In this document: positions 15,228-23,867 of the stretch, piece by piece | How positions within the stretch are numbered: position 1 is the stretch's first letter | How the letters are laid out: the number at the start of each line of letters is the position of its first letter | DNA from: Desulfobacteraceae bacterium | Lineage (GTDB): Bacteria > Desulfobacterota > Desulfobacteria > Desulfobacterales > Desulfolunaceae | Direction of reading: 5' to 3' | Assembly: GCA_013619155.1 (NCBI GenBank) | Contig: JABXKT010000021.1 | Coordinates: forward strand, 1-34,404 | DNA: 34,404 bases | The notes under the pieces: model-generated | Seen by the model: only the letters and a program-made list of their open reading frames with translations | Database searches by the model: none | What the model was told of the DNA's origin: nothing | Made by a program: the position numbers and the translations under genes

Positions 15228-15893
15228 TTAGCGGGAAACCTTGGCGATCTCTTCGTTGAAGACGGCGATGGTCTCCTCGTAGTTCGGGCTGCCGAAGATG
15301 GCCGATCCGGCCACGAAAGAGTCCACACCCGCCTCGGCGATGGTGGCGATGGTCTTTCGGTTCACTCCGCCGTCGATTTGGATCAGGGTGGAGAGCCCTT
15401 TTTCGGTGATCATGCGTTTGATCTCACGCACCTTATCGAGGCTGTTTTCGATGAAGGACTGACCGCCGAAGCCGGGGTTTACACTCATGACGACAACAAA
15501 ATCGAGCTCTTCAAGAACCCATTCGATGGCGGAGATGGGGGTGGCGGGGTTTAAGGCCACCCCAGCTTTGACCCCGAAGGATTTGATGAGTTGAATGGAT
15601 CGGTTCAGGTGGGTACACGCCTCGGCATGGACGGAGATCCAGTCTGCGCCGGCCTGAGCAAATTCGGGGATGAGCTGATCGGGTGTTTCGATCATCAGAT
15701 GAACATCCAAGGGGAGGTCGGTGACCTTCTTGCACGCTTTGACGATGATGGGGCCGTAGGTGATGTTGGGGACGAACTGGCCGTCCATGACATCGATATG
15801 GATCCAGCCGGCTCCGGCGGCCTCCACGGCCTTGACTTCGTCTCCAAGTTTAGAAAAATCGGCGGACAATATGGACGGTGCAATGATGGACAT
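15228..15893 (-). CDS. rpe: Ribulose-phosphate 3-epimerase
   Basis: TIM-barrel enzyme interconverting ribulose-5-phosphate and xylulose-5-phosphate in the pentose phosphate pathway. The family motifs are APSILSADF, HIDVMDGQFVPN, DVHLMI, VMSVNPGFGGQSF, QIDGGV and FVAGSAIFG; metal-binding His and Asp residues fall in these. ATG 15893 (221 residues) is preferred because AGGA lies about 8 bases upstream; ATG 15902 would put it too close. It sits between the PASTA protein gene and aroQ, all on the same strand. Confidence 0.95.
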   Translation of the reverse strand: MSIIAPSILSADFSKLGDEVKAVEAAGAGWIHIDVMDGQFVPNITYGPIIVKACKKVTDLPLDVHLMIETPDQLIPEFAQAGADWISVHAEACTHLNRSIQLIKSFGVKAGVALNPATPISAIEWVLEELDFVVVMSVNPGFGGQSFIENSLDKVREIKRMITEKGLSTLIQIDGGVNRKTIATIAEAGVDSFVAGSAIFGSPNYEETIAVFNEEIAKVSR

Positions 15894-15988
15894 GGGTAAC
15901 ATCCTGATATTTCATGGGTTGATAAAATGTAGATCGCTGCTTTTTTACCCCGAACGGCCGTGAAAATCAATACCTGATACTGAAGGGA

Positions 15989-16954
15989 TCAATCGAAGAA
16001 TCGGGTCTCCTTTAAGTGTCCCTCTTCGTAGAGAAAGAGGGTGGTGCGTTCGAAGGTGGGGATGAGGACCCAGAGGGTCTCTCCCGGAAGGGCTTGGGTG
16101 TTGATGATGGTGTCGGTGTAGTGATCCCCCACGAGCTGCACCTTTACCCTTTTTTTCAAAAAACCCTCGGCCACCTGCCAGGTAAAGAGGTGGGAGCCGG
16201 TGACTCCGGGGCTGCGCTTCTCGGTGTCGGGGCGGGGGGCGCGCTGGATGGTGATGTCCACGGGTTGGCCCTGCACGACCTGGAAACCCGGTTTTGGGGA
16301 CTGGGCCAGGATGGTGTTGGTGGGCACGGAGGCATCGCTCTTTGAGGTGATGGTGCCCACTTTAAGTCCCAGATTCTCGATGCTCTCCAGGGCCTGGTCC
16401 AGGGCGTTGCCGATGAGGTCTTTCATCATGAGGGGGCGGGGGCCCTTGCCCCGGCTGATGAGAAGATCCACTGGGGTTCCATGGCTTACCAGGGCACCGG
16501 GGGCTGGCGCCTGGGCGATGACGGCCCCTTTTTCGATGCCGGGGTGAAAGAGGGCAGAGGTGATGCCGGGCTCTAATCCCATCTCGGTGAGCTGAATTGT
16601 GGCCTCGGCCTGGGAGAGGTGTTTAAAAGAGGGCATGGCCACCTTCTGGGGACCCCTGGAGAAGACGATACGGACATCCCGGCCGCGTTTCAGGCGGGTT
16701 CCCGGAGCCGGATCCTGGGAGATGACACGGCTTCTCGGAATTTGGGGGGAGAACTCGGATCGTTCCACCTTGGTGTTGAGTTCCATGGTGGAGAGGGTCT
16801 CCAGGACGTAGATGACGTCACGTCCCACGAAATCGGGAATCACCCGGCTCTCTTCGTTCCCGATGATATAGGTGAGCATGATAAAGGAGGCTGCACCGGC
16901 GGCGGCCATGAAGAGAATAAAGAGGGTGAAGAATTTGAGAAGGCCCTTGAGCAT
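15989..16954 (-). CDS. Membrane-anchored protein with three PASTA domains
   Basis: A 321-residue protein with one N-terminal membrane helix (about residues 7-31) and then three PASTA domains (about 37-101, 104-169 and 172-238), each with the typical ...QxPxPGxxVxxGxxVxxxxSRG ending. An 80-residue C-terminal domain of unknown type follows. PASTA modules bind peptidoglycan or muropeptides in Ser/Thr kinases and PBPs. Here there is no kinase or penicillin-binding domain, so it is a stand-alone PASTA protein probably facing the periplasm. It lies between rsmB and rpe, 113 bases after rsmB. Confidence 0.88.
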   Translation of the reverse strand: MLKGLLKFFTLFILFMAAAGAASFIMLTYIIGNEESRVIPDFVGRDVIYVLETLSTMELNTKVERSEFSPQIPRSRVISQDPAPGTRLKRGRDVRIVFSRGPQKVAMPSFKHLSQAEATIQLTEMGLEPGITSALFHPGIEKGAVIAQAPAPGALVSHGTPVDLLISRGKGPRPLMMKDLIGNALDQALESIENLGLKVGTITSKSDASVPTNTILAQSPKPGFQVVQGQPVDITIQRAPRPDTEKRSPGVTGSHLFTWQVAEGFLKKRVKVQLVGDHYTDTIINTQALPGETLWVLIPTFERTTLFLYEEGHLKETRFFD

Positions 16955-16976
16955 GATGATGTCCCAGTGTTAAACG

Positions 16977-17022
16977 GGGCGTCCCCTGCCTTGAAAGAGG
17001 CTGTGGGTGACGCCCTTTTTTT
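16977..17022 (+). terminator. Hairpin with T-run, between rsmB and the PASTA gene
   Basis: GGGCGTC (16977-16983) pairs with GACGCCC (17009-17015) with partial inner pairing, followed by seven T on the + strand. As a + strand terminator it would face the - strand genes, so it may stop antisense transcription, or act only as a structured mRNA leader for the PASTA gene. Confidence 0.4.
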
Positions 17023-17067
17023 GCCGATAAGGGCTTTTAATTCTGCTTCGCCCTTACCCGCGCGTGC

Positions 17068-18423
17068 TTATTCGCTTCGACGTACCATGCGTACCGCGAA
17101 GAAACCGTCCATCCCCTGTTTGTGAGGCAGGGGAGCCACGAACCCTTCTGGGGTGATGAAGGCGTCGGCCCCTTCGGGTTTGGTATCGAAGGGCTCTGTC
17201 ATACGGAATTCGGTGTGTTTTTCAAGGAAGGCGGTCACCACATCGGCATTCTCTTCGGGCTCTATGGAGCAGACGGCATAGACGAGGGTCCCGCCGGGGC
17301 GGACGCACCGGGCCGCGGCCGAGAGGATGCTCTTCTGTTTCTTCCCGTGTCGGGTGGCGTTTCGCTTGAAGTACTTCCACTTGGTATCCGGGTTGCGGCG
17401 AATCACCCCGAGGCCCGAGCAGGGGGCGTCCACCAGTACCGCGTCGAAGCCCCCTTCGATGATGTCTGGGCTCTCCCGTGTGAGGTCACAGACGTGGGTG
17501 GTGATGCTTTTGATCTCTAAGCGATGCATCTCTCGTCGGAGACTCTGGAGTTTGTACCCCTCCACATCCATGGCGATGAGTTCGCCTTCGTTGTTCATCA
17601 TCTGGGCCAGGTGCCCCGATTTTCCCCCCACTCCGGCGCAGACGTCCAGGATGCGGTCTCCGGGTTTGGGGTTGACCATGGGGGCGATGAGCTGGGCGGC
17701 CTCGTCCTGGACCTGGAAGAGACCCTCCTTGAAGGCGTCCAGCTCGAAGATGGGCACCTTGGGGGAGGTAAAGGAGAGCCCGAAAGGGGAGACAGACGTC
17801 TCTGTGATGGTCTCCACCTGGGGCGCCAGGCGTTCCATGAGGGCGGCACGAGTGGTCTTTAAGGTGTTGGTGCGCACCGTGATGGGGGCGATCTCATTGG
17901 AGGCGTGGCAGAGGGCCGAGGTCTCATCGAAGCCCATGCGCTGGATCCATTTTTCAACGAGCCACAGGGGCATGGATGTCTCGATGGAGAGCCTCTCCTC
18001 GGGGGTGAGTCCCTCCAGTGAGGGCTGATCCGGTTCCCTTAGGGCGTTTCTCAGGAGGGCATTGACGAACCGCCCTGAATTTTCTGCAACCCTTACCTTT
18101 GCCAGCTCTACGGCGGTGTTGACGGCGGCCGATTCGGGGATGCGGTCCATGAACTTGAGCTGAAAGAGGGCGATCCGTAAGATGGGGACGAGCTTTTTGT
18201 CAATCTTTGCGATGCCCCGGCTGGCAAAGTGATCGATGATGGAGTCGAGGCGGCCCCTATGGCGCAGCACGCCGTAGACCAAGGCGTTGGTAAGGGCCAT
18301 CTCTCGGCGGTCCATCGTTACCTTTTCTGTGATGCGGTCCATGACGGTGTCTAAAGTGGCTTCGGCGTTTTTGTCGAAGGTGGTGAGTATTTCAAATGCC
18401 AGGGTGCGGGCGTCTTGGGTCAT
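17068..18423 (-). CDS. rsmB: 16S rRNA (cytosine-967-C5)-methyltransferase RsmB
   Basis: SAM-dependent RNA methyltransferase of 451 residues. The N-terminal NusB-like RNA-binding domain (about 1-140) has FEILTTFDKNA, NALVYGVLRHRGRLD and VNTAVELAK. The C-terminal Rossmann domain has the SAM motif VCAGVGGKSGHLAQMM, the PC motif LVDAPCSGLGVIRRNPD with the release cysteine, and the catalytic cysteine in YAVCSIEPEEN. ATG 18423 follows AGGAT. The gene order (def, fmt, rsmB, PASTA, rpe) is reminiscent of the fmt-rsmB neighbourhood common in Proteobacteria, here split by a repeat-bearing gap of about 220 bases. Confidence 0.94.
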   Translation of the reverse strand: MTQDARTLAFEILTTFDKNAEATLDTVMDRITEKVTMDRREMALTNALVYGVLRHRGRLDSIIDHFASRGIAKIDKKLVPILRIALFQLKFMDRIPESAAVNTAVELAKVRVAENSGRFVNALLRNALREPDQPSLEGLTPEERLSIETSMPLWLVEKWIQRMGFDETSALCHASNEIAPITVRTNTLKTTRAALMERLAPQVETITETSVSPFGLSFTSPKVPIFELDAFKEGLFQVQDEAAQLIAPMVNPKPGDRILDVCAGVGGKSGHLAQMMNNEGELIAMDVEGYKLQSLRREMHRLEIKSITTHVCDLTRESPDIIEGGFDAVLVDAPCSGLGVIRRNPDTKWKYFKRNATRHGKKQKSILSAAARCVRPGGTLVYAVCSIEPEENADVVTAFLEKHTEFRMTEPFDTKPEGADAFITPEGFVAPLPHKQGMDGFFAVRMVRRSE

Positions 18424-18534
18424 GGATTGATCCTAATCTTGTATGGGTGATCTTTTTTTAAAAATGGGGCTGTTGCCAGATGGTATTTTCTGGATGCGCC
18501 CTTTTCAGCGAAGAGGCTGGTGTGGGGGTGGCGG

Positions 18535-18640
18535 CGCTTTTTTTAAAAAAGCACCACAAAAACCATCGATACCCAGGTTGATACCTGGTTGGTACCAAGC
18601 ACACCCCTTTTTCGTCGTCTTTAAAAAAGGGTGTGCCTAT
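18535..18640 (+). repeat. Second dispersed motif with hairpins, between fmt and rsmB
   Basis: GCGCTTTTTTTAAAAAAGC / CCACAAAAAC is followed by a short palindrome (ACCCAGGTTGATACCTGG) and then AGCACACCCCTTTTT pairing with AAAAAGGGTGTGC. The order matches the copy at 8979-9057. No T-tract follows in a place that fits a simple terminator. Confidence 0.55.
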
Positions 18641-18647
18641 GGAAGGC

Positions 18648-19592
18648 CTATTCGCGTCCCATGAGGGTCCCTGGGAGGATGGGGTTGCCGCGCAGGAAGG
18701 CATCTGCGGGCATCTGTTTCCCGTTGGCTCCCTGGAGGGTAACGATGCGCAGGAGCCCCTCTCCGGTGGCCACCTCCAGCGTTTTGTCGCTGGTGACCAC
18801 CGTGCCAGGAGGCTGGGTGGTGGGGGTCTGACACGGTTCCACCTTGTGGATACGCAGGCGCTTGCCATTGACGAAGGTGTAGGCACCGGGCCAGGGGGTC
18901 ATACCCCGGAGGCGGCAATCCACGAGGTGGGCCGGGGCGCTCCAGTCGATCTCCCCTTCGGCCTTGGAGAGCATGGCCGCATGGGTGGCGGCGGCGTTGT
19001 CCTGGGGCTGGGCGGTGATGCGTCCCTCGGCCAGGCCCACAAGGGTCTCGACGATGAGTGCCCCGCCGAGACGGGAGAGCCGGTCGTGGAGGCTGGCCGA
19101 GGTGTCTGTGGCCTCGATGGGGGTCGTCACGGTTAAGAGGCGGTCACCGGTATCCATGCCCTTGTCCATTATCATGGTGGTGACGCCGGTGATGGCCTCT
19201 CCATTCATGATGGCCCGCTGGATGGGGGCCGAGCCCCTGTACTTGGGCAGGAGGGAGCCGTGGATGTTCACGGGGCACACCGCCGGAATATCGAGGAGGG
19301 TCTGGGGAAGAATCTGGCCGAAGGCCACCACCACGAAGAAGTCTGGGGCCAGCTCTTTTGCCTGGGTCATGAATGCGTCGGATTTTACCGATTCCGGCTG
19401 GACCACGGGGTATCCTAAGGCCTCGGCACAGGCTTTGACCGCCGTGGGTTCCAGCTTTCTGCCCCGTCCCTTGGGACGATCCGGCTGACTCACCACGAGG
19501 CGGATCTCAAAGAGCCCACTCTCGTGGAGGGCCGAAAGGGCGGTGGCGGCAAAGTCGGGCGTTCCCATAAAGATAATGGACGGTTTCTTCAT
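18648..19592 (-). CDS. fmt: Methionyl-tRNA formyltransferase
   Basis: Transfers the formyl group of 10-formyl-tetrahydrofolate to initiator Met-tRNA. In the 314-residue protein the N-terminal hydrolase-type domain has IIFMGTPDFAA, FGQILPQTLL, NIHGSLLPKYRGSAPIQRA (catalytic Asn109 and His111) and MDKGMDTGD. The C-terminal OB-like domain (about 210-314) has VDCRLRGMTPWPGAYTF. It starts 3 bases after the def stop, so the two form a coupled operon and jointly handle N-terminal formylation and its removal. Confidence 0.95.
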   Translation of the reverse strand: MKKPSIIFMGTPDFAATALSALHESGLFEIRLVVSQPDRPKGRGRKLEPTAVKACAEALGYPVVQPESVKSDAFMTQAKELAPDFFVVVAFGQILPQTLLDIPAVCPVNIHGSLLPKYRGSAPIQRAIMNGEAITGVTTMIMDKGMDTGDRLLTVTTPIEATDTSASLHDRLSRLGGALIVETLVGLAEGRITAQPQDNAAATHAAMLSKAEGEIDWSAPAHLVDCRLRGMTPWPGAYTFVNGKRLRIHKVEPCQTPTTQPPGTVVTSDKTLEVATGEGLLRIVTLQGANGKQMPADAFLRGNPILPGTLMGRE

Positions 19593-19595
19593 GTG

Positions 19596-20126
19596 TTAGC
19601 GTCCCTGTCCCTTCATCCATTTTTTAACTTTTCGCTTGTACATCTCCCGCTTGAGGGAGCTGATGCGGTGGATGAAGAGGATCCCGTTGAGGTGATCGAT
19701 CTCGTGCTGGAGTACTACGGCGGGAAATCCCTCTTCGTTGAGCTCTAAGGGGTTGCCATCGGCGTCCTGGGCGGTGACTTTGACGCGGTTGAATCGTTTG
19801 ACAGTGGCTCGGAATTCGGGGACGGAGAGGCACCCCTCATCTTCGGAGATGAATTCGCCGTCGGCCTCAACGATCTCGGGGTTGATGAGGGCCATATAGC
19901 TCCTCTCTTCCTCCGCTTCGTTTTCATGGTCGATGGTGGTGTTGACCACGATGAGTCGCTTGGAGACCCCCGCCTGAACGGCGGCAAGACCGGCACCGGG
20001 GGCTTCAAACATGGTCTCGGCCATATCGGCGATGAGGGTTTTTAAGGCGTCGTCAAACGTGGTGATTTTTTCAGAGGGCTCGGAAAGACTCTTGTCGGGG
20101 AACGTTACGATGTCAAGTATGGGCAT
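19596..20126 (-). CDS. def: Peptide deformylase
   Basis: Metalloenzyme removing the formyl group from nascent proteins. The 176-residue product carries the three family motifs: GAGLAAVQ (44-51), EGCLS with metal ligand Cys99, and QHEIDH with His141, Glu142 and His145. The C-terminus is a basic tail (KREMYKRKVKKWMKG). An AAGGTG ribosome site precedes the ATG. First gene of the def-fmt operon; the 388-base gap upstream contains no gene. Confidence 0.96.
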   Translation of the reverse strand: MPILDIVTFPDKSLSEPSEKITTFDDALKTLIADMAETMFEAPGAGLAAVQAGVSKRLIVVNTTIDHENEAEEERSYMALINPEIVEADGEFISEDEGCLSVPEFRATVKRFNRVKVTAQDADGNPLELNEEGFPAVVLQHEIDHLNGILFIHRISSLKREMYKRKVKKWMKGQGR

Positions 20127-20514
20127 GGTGTGTACACCTTATTTTGTTTTTTATTATTTGTTTTCATGGGTTTAAAAAAGGTGAAGAGGGCCGGATTACG
20201 GCTGTATCACCATTTTTCAGAGTATCACGTCTTTATCGGGTGAACAACATGTGTTTTGGAAAAAGGGGGGCGTGTCAAGGCGACGAGCGGGGCGCTTTTT
20301 TCGGGCTGTGGGGGCGTATCCAGGGGCCTTTTTTGTATCGCCTCCCTTTTTCCCCTTTGAAATCCATTGACCCACCCCGTGAGACCGCATAAGAGATGTG
20401 GGCCCCTTTTTCGTGCAATAAAAAACATGAGATGGGGATTGCCCTTTCCGGGGAAGATATGATTAAATTGACAACACATTATAAATACAAAAAAACAGAG
20501 GCAGAAGAAAAACC
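20127..20514. other. Gene-free divergent gap between def and the 20515 gene
   Basis: This gap must hold promoters for def (-) and the hypothetical gene (+). TTGACA at 20468-20473 and TATAAA at 20480-20485 stand out but are only 6 bases apart, too close to form one promoter. No dispersed TIR element and no RNA gene were recognised. Confidence 0.4.
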
Positions 20515-20964
20515 ATGTTGATGAATATATCCAAAGAGGAGTACCGCCTTCTGGTGGAGATGGTCCAGGTGGCCGACTATGTGATGCACGCCCATGAACT
20601 GGAGCCCTCCGAGGCGACGAATGATTACCGTGCCTTGAGAAAAAAGATCTTCTCCAATTATAAGAAGATGGGACTCGAGAGCCTCTTTACCTTCAGTGAG
20701 AAGCACGGCGACTATATTGAGACCGAAGAGTCCCTGGCCGATAGCCGCCACATGGGTATCATGGAGAATTTCGTGGAGAACGAGTTCTGGGCCCAACTCT
20801 CCCAGCGTCTCGCCATGCGGGATCTCTTTGAGGAGGACGACGAAGAGGCGGTTAAGGCGATGGACTCGGAGGTTCTCATGGAGAAACTCGGAGAGAAGGG
20901 CGTGAAGTACGATGAAGAGTTCGATGCTCACGGCCTGGAGCGTATCGTGATTAAAGGGGAATAA
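20515..20964 (+). CDS. Hypothetical acidic protein
   Basis: A 149-residue acidic, mostly helical, soluble protein that I do not recognise. It has no signal peptide, membrane segment or cysteine cluster. Notable stretches are ISKEEYRLLVEMVQVADYV, VENEFWAQLSQRLAMRDL and an acidic EEDDEEAV loop. The start could be ATG 20515 or ATG 20521; both follow a purine-rich AGAGGCAGAAGAA leader. It stands alone and is followed by a dispersed repeat and a strong terminator at about 21192-21225. Confidence 0.75.
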   Translation: MLMNISKEEYRLLVEMVQVADYVMHAHELEPSEATNDYRALRKKIFSNYKKMGLESLFTFSEKHGDYIETEESLADSRHMGIMENFVENEFWAQLSQRLAMRDLFEEDDEEAVKAMDSEVLMEKLGEKGVKYDEEFDAHGLERIVIKGE

Positions 20965-21022
20965 ATTTAAATTCTGCCGGTTTTTTTTAAAAATCGGGGC
21001 CACTATTCAGCTCCTGAAAAAT

Positions 21023-21167
21023 GCCTCCGGCGGCCAGGGGATAAATCCTCTGGACCCCAAGTTTTTGAATGTGACGGGCTAAAGGCCCGTCACATTCACT
21101 GAAAAGATTTCTTACAGGCGCGTATTCCTGTCATCGGAAAGTTTTTGAGAAAAAAAGCGCCGGAGGC
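21023..21167 (-). repeat. Dispersed TIR element, reverse, with exchanged end module
   Basis: Starts with GCCTCCGGCGGCC (21023-21035), has the CCAGGGG...CCTCTGGACCCC block and a 13-bp perfect stem GAATGTGACGGGC (21067-21079 and 21085-21097). It ends in GCGCCGGAGGC after TTTTTGAGAAAAAAAGC rather than the usual AACCTTTT block. This copy links the TIR family with the second dispersed motif. Confidence 0.75.
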
Positions 21168-21191
21168 ATAGCTGAATCGTGACAAAAAATC

Positions 21192-21225
21192 AAAAAAAGC
21201 CGCTGAATAATCAGCGGCTTTTTTT
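21192..21225. terminator. Bidirectional rho-independent terminator
   Basis: AAAAAAAGCCGCTGA pairs perfectly with TCAGCGGCTTTTTTT around the loop ATAA. The T-runs on both strands allow it to end the + strand hypothetical gene at 20964 and - strand transcripts coming from the GNAT gene. Confidence 0.85.
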
Positions 21226-21476
21226 GTAAGGGTTCGGTCTTTCAATTCTGCCTTCTTATGGTGTGCCCTTGGAACCCAAGTTCGTGAATGCTTTTGTACT
21301 TCGAGCCCGTCACATTCGCGGTAATCAAAAAAGTTTTTCTGATTACCCCTTATTCTCAGCCATCACTATATAGATTCGGTGGCCATCACGATAACGATGC
21401 ATCTATACACCATATTTCAATAATCATTCCAGCTTGTTGAAAAAAGCCTTCTATGGTTAAAGTGGCCAGAAAAAGG

Positions 21477-21614
21477 GCCTCCGGCGGCCAGGAGATAAAT
21501 CCCCTGGACCCCAAATTTGTAACGATGACGGACCAGAGGTCCGTCATCGTTACTATAAAAGCCTGTTTGCCAACCTTTTGTAAAAGGTTGGCCCCCGGCA
21601 GGGCTGCCAGAGGC
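21477..21614 (-). repeat. Dispersed TIR element, full reverse copy
   Basis: 138 bp from GCCTCCGGCGGCC (21477-21489) to the variant GGCTGCCAGAGGC (21602-21614). The central stem GTAACGATGACGGACC is perfect (21519-21534 and 21538-21553, loop AGA). CCTTCTATGGTTAAAGTGG at 21447-21465 is the flanking module also seen next to other copies. It abuts the 3' end of the GNAT gene. Confidence 0.9.
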
Positions 21615-21637
21615 TATGCTTTCACTGCACGCCCCTC

Positions 21638-22159
21638 TTATTGGGGGCGGCCCTTCGCCATCACCTCAATACACCACGCCTCATTTTTGTAAGCCAGTGG
21701 CTCACCGGTGGGCCCCTCGCTCATCAGGCCACAGCGCTCGTAGCATATCTTGGCCGATGTGTTGAAGTCAAAGACGTAGAGCTGTATGCGGCGAAACTTT
21801 TTTACATCGAAGCCTCGGGCTATGGCGGCCTTGACCATGGCCGTTCCCATGCCCTGGCCCCGGATCTCCGGAGAGATTATGATCATGCTGAGGTGACCGG
21901 TGCGCCCCAGGCTGTCGATGCGCTTTAAGCTGAAGACGCCCACCATCCGACCGTCGGCATCCACAGCTTTCATGAACTCTCGGTGGGGGGCGTCCGAATG
22001 ACAGAGGGTGAGGTGGTCCTGGAAGTCGTCCTGGTTTAAGGGGAAGGGGAAGGTGTTGGCAGACCAGATCGCCTGGGCGCGTCGGTCGGGAATCCAGGAT
22101 GCTAAGGTCTCAAAGCTGTCCAGGTCCAAGGGGAGAAGTGTCAGGGTGTTGAGGGTCAT
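21638..22159 (-). CDS. GNAT-family N-acetyltransferase
   Basis: A 173-residue acetyl-CoA-dependent acetyltransferase related to the RimJ/RimL-type subgroup. The acetyl-CoA motif A is visible as MIIISPEIRGQGMGTAMVKAAI (R/Q-x-x-G-x-G/A loop), and motif B as LYVFDFNTSAKICYERCGL. An AAGGA ribosome site precedes the ATG. Only 12 bases separate it from the preceding secreted protein gene, so they are co-transcribed. The substrate cannot be told from sequence. Confidence 0.88.
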   Translation of the reverse strand: MTLNTLTLLPLDLDSFETLASWIPDRRAQAIWSANTFPFPLNQDDFQDHLTLCHSDAPHREFMKAVDADGRMVGVFSLKRIDSLGRTGHLSMIIISPEIRGQGMGTAMVKAAIARGFDVKKFRRIQLYVFDFNTSAKICYERCGLMSEGPTGEPLAYKNEAWCIEVMAKGRPQ

Positions 22160-22171
22160 GTCGGGAGGTCC

Positions 22172-22744
22172 TTAAAAATAAAAGGGGAAGGTGAAGGCAA
22201 GGGTGATCATCCAGTGATCGAATTCACGGCCTTGAGTCGTCACGTTGTAGCGAGTGGCAACTGTCATTAGGCCGTCGCCAGTGATGGCCAGGTGGATGCC
22301 GGCTTCCGGATAGATGGCGGAGAGTATTTTTCCCGTGGCGTGTCGAGTCTCGTCCTCCTCATCCACGATGCCATCGTCGTCGTTGTCGATATCGTCATTG
22401 TTGGCGGCCACCTCTTCCCGGGAGTAGCCGATAAAGCTGCCGATGCCGATAAAGGGGGTGACAGATGATTCAAAAGGGTGGACCGGATGGAAACGACCCC
22501 CCATGTGGATCCCGGCAAAGAGTTCGTCTGTCTCGGACGAGCCGAGGAGTGAGAATCCCGCCAGAAGGGCGGTGTGGTCGTCGTAGAGACCGAATCCCGC
22601 CTGAACACCGGAGAGTCCTGGGTTTCGGCTTCCGGCCATTTCGATGAAAACCACATTGGGGTCATCAGGGGCTGTGGCACTCCATGCGAGGGCTGTGCCC
22701 GTTAGGCCAAGGATGAGGAGTGTGTAAAGAGCATACCGGGCCAT
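22172..22744 (-). CDS. Secreted, outer-membrane beta-barrel-like protein with acidic loop
   Basis: A 190-residue protein with a clear signal peptide (MARYALYTLLILGLTGTALA, cleavage likely after residue 20). The mature part alternates short amphipathic strands with turns, and ends in a terminal phenylalanine (FTFPFYF), as outer-membrane barrels do. Residues 115-132 are a very acidic D/N-rich loop (NNDDIDNDDDGIVDEEDE) resembling calcium-binding thrombospondin-3/EF-like loops. ATG 22744 has AAGGAGGG upstream and is preferred over the longer frame to 22834. No family name is assigned. Confidence 0.75.
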   Translation of the reverse strand: MARYALYTLLILGLTGTALAWSATAPDDPNVVFIEMAGSRNPGLSGVQAGFGLYDDHTALLAGFSLLGSSETDELFAGIHMGGRFHPVHPFESSVTPFIGIGSFIGYSREEVAANNDDIDNDDDGIVDEEDETRHATGKILSAIYPEAGIHLAITGDGLMTVATRYNVTTQGREFDHWMITLAFTFPFYF

Positions 22745-23136
22745 GGTGGCCCTCCTTATGGGTGCCGTGGTGGCAAGAAGAGATGTCCGCGCCTTTTTGC
22801 CGATTATATGCCTGCCACGAGTCGGATGCCACACTATTTTTTTCCTTTTTCCGCGGCCGTCTGGAAATGAGGGTGGCGCCTTAATGGGGCGGTTTTATGG
22901 TGCTGGCAGTGTGGATCTCTTGCCTTTTTATCCTTGGGTCTCTTTCGATGGTGCGAGGGGCTTGAATGGCACTTAAGAAATCCATACCATGGGTACAAAA
23001 AAAAGCAAATGGGCGTCGGCTGTAAAAAAAGACAAGGGTATTGGGTCTTTACAAACAGACGTTCCCGGGTATATCACATAGCCATGATACTGCCTATATT
23101 TCCTGGTAGGTTCAACAACTCGAAAAGGGGTAACTT
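22745..23136. other. Gene-free divergent gap
   Basis: This gap separates the divergent secreted-protein and iron-sulfur flavoprotein genes and must contain both promoters. No strong hexamer pair, repeat element or RNA was identified. Confidence 0.4.
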
Positions 23137-23802
23137 ATGAAAGTCCTCGGTGTCTCCGGATCTCCCATCAAGAATAGCAATACCGACCGGGCCGTTCAGG
23201 CCCTTCTCGCCGCCACCGGCTTAGACTCTGAATTTATCAAGCTCTCTGAATACACCATCGAACCCTGCAGGGCCTGTCTTGGATGCGTGAAAACGAATGT
23301 GTGCGTCATCAATGATGACGGGACTCCCCTGGCTCAGAAGGCCAAGGAGTTTGATGCCATCGTTATTGGAGGATTTACCCCGTACAGTACCCTGGACTCT
23401 CGGACCAAGGCCTTTATTGAACGGATGTATCAGCTCCGTCACCGAAATGCCCTGATGGCGGGAAAGCTCGGTGCCGTGGTGATGACCTCCGCCGTTCCCC
23501 ACGAGGTGCCAGGGGCACCTCCGGTGTGTGACATGGGCATTCAGGCCATCACCAATTATATGCATGAAGAGGGTATCGAGTATGTGGGGGCGGTGAAGAT
23601 CACAGGCAACGTCCCCTGTGTGCGTTGCGGATTCGGGGATCTGTGTAAAAAATCGGGTATCATGATGATCTATGGCCCGGATGCCTCGGTGGATTCCGTG
23701 GGAATCAAGCAGTTCGAGACACAGCCCCTCTCCTTTGAGTCGGTGGAGGCTTTGGGGGAAGAGATCGGCCGGCGGTTGAGGGAGCGGGCGTCTTCGATTT
23801 AG
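23137..23802 (+). CDS. Iron-sulfur flavoprotein / NADPH-dependent FMN reductase family
   Basis: A 221-residue flavodoxin-like protein. The N-terminal VLGVSGSPIKNSNTDRAV is the FMN phosphate-binding loop. Cysteines 44, 47, 50 and 56 form a compact C-x2-C-x2-C-x5-C motif close to that of archaeal and anaerobic bacterial iron-sulfur flavoproteins, which hold a 4Fe-4S cluster next to FMN and act in electron transfer and oxidant defence. A second cysteine group (PCVRCGFGDLC, near 164-173) is unusual and may hold another metal site. The ribosome site AAGGGG precedes ATG 23137. Confidence 0.85.
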   Translation: MKVLGVSGSPIKNSNTDRAVQALLAATGLDSEFIKLSEYTIEPCRACLGCVKTNVCVINDDGTPLAQKAKEFDAIVIGGFTPYSTLDSRTKAFIERMYQLRHRNALMAGKLGAVVMTSAVPHEVPGAPPVCDMGIQAITNYMHEEGIEYVGAVKITGNVPCVRCGFGDLCKKSGIMMIYGPDASVDSVGIKQFETQPLSFESVEALGEEIGRRLRERASSI

Positions 23803-23867
23803 GACCTGCGTAAAAATAAAACAGACAAAAAGCGATCTCTTCTATGGTTACAGTCACCAAGAAATGG

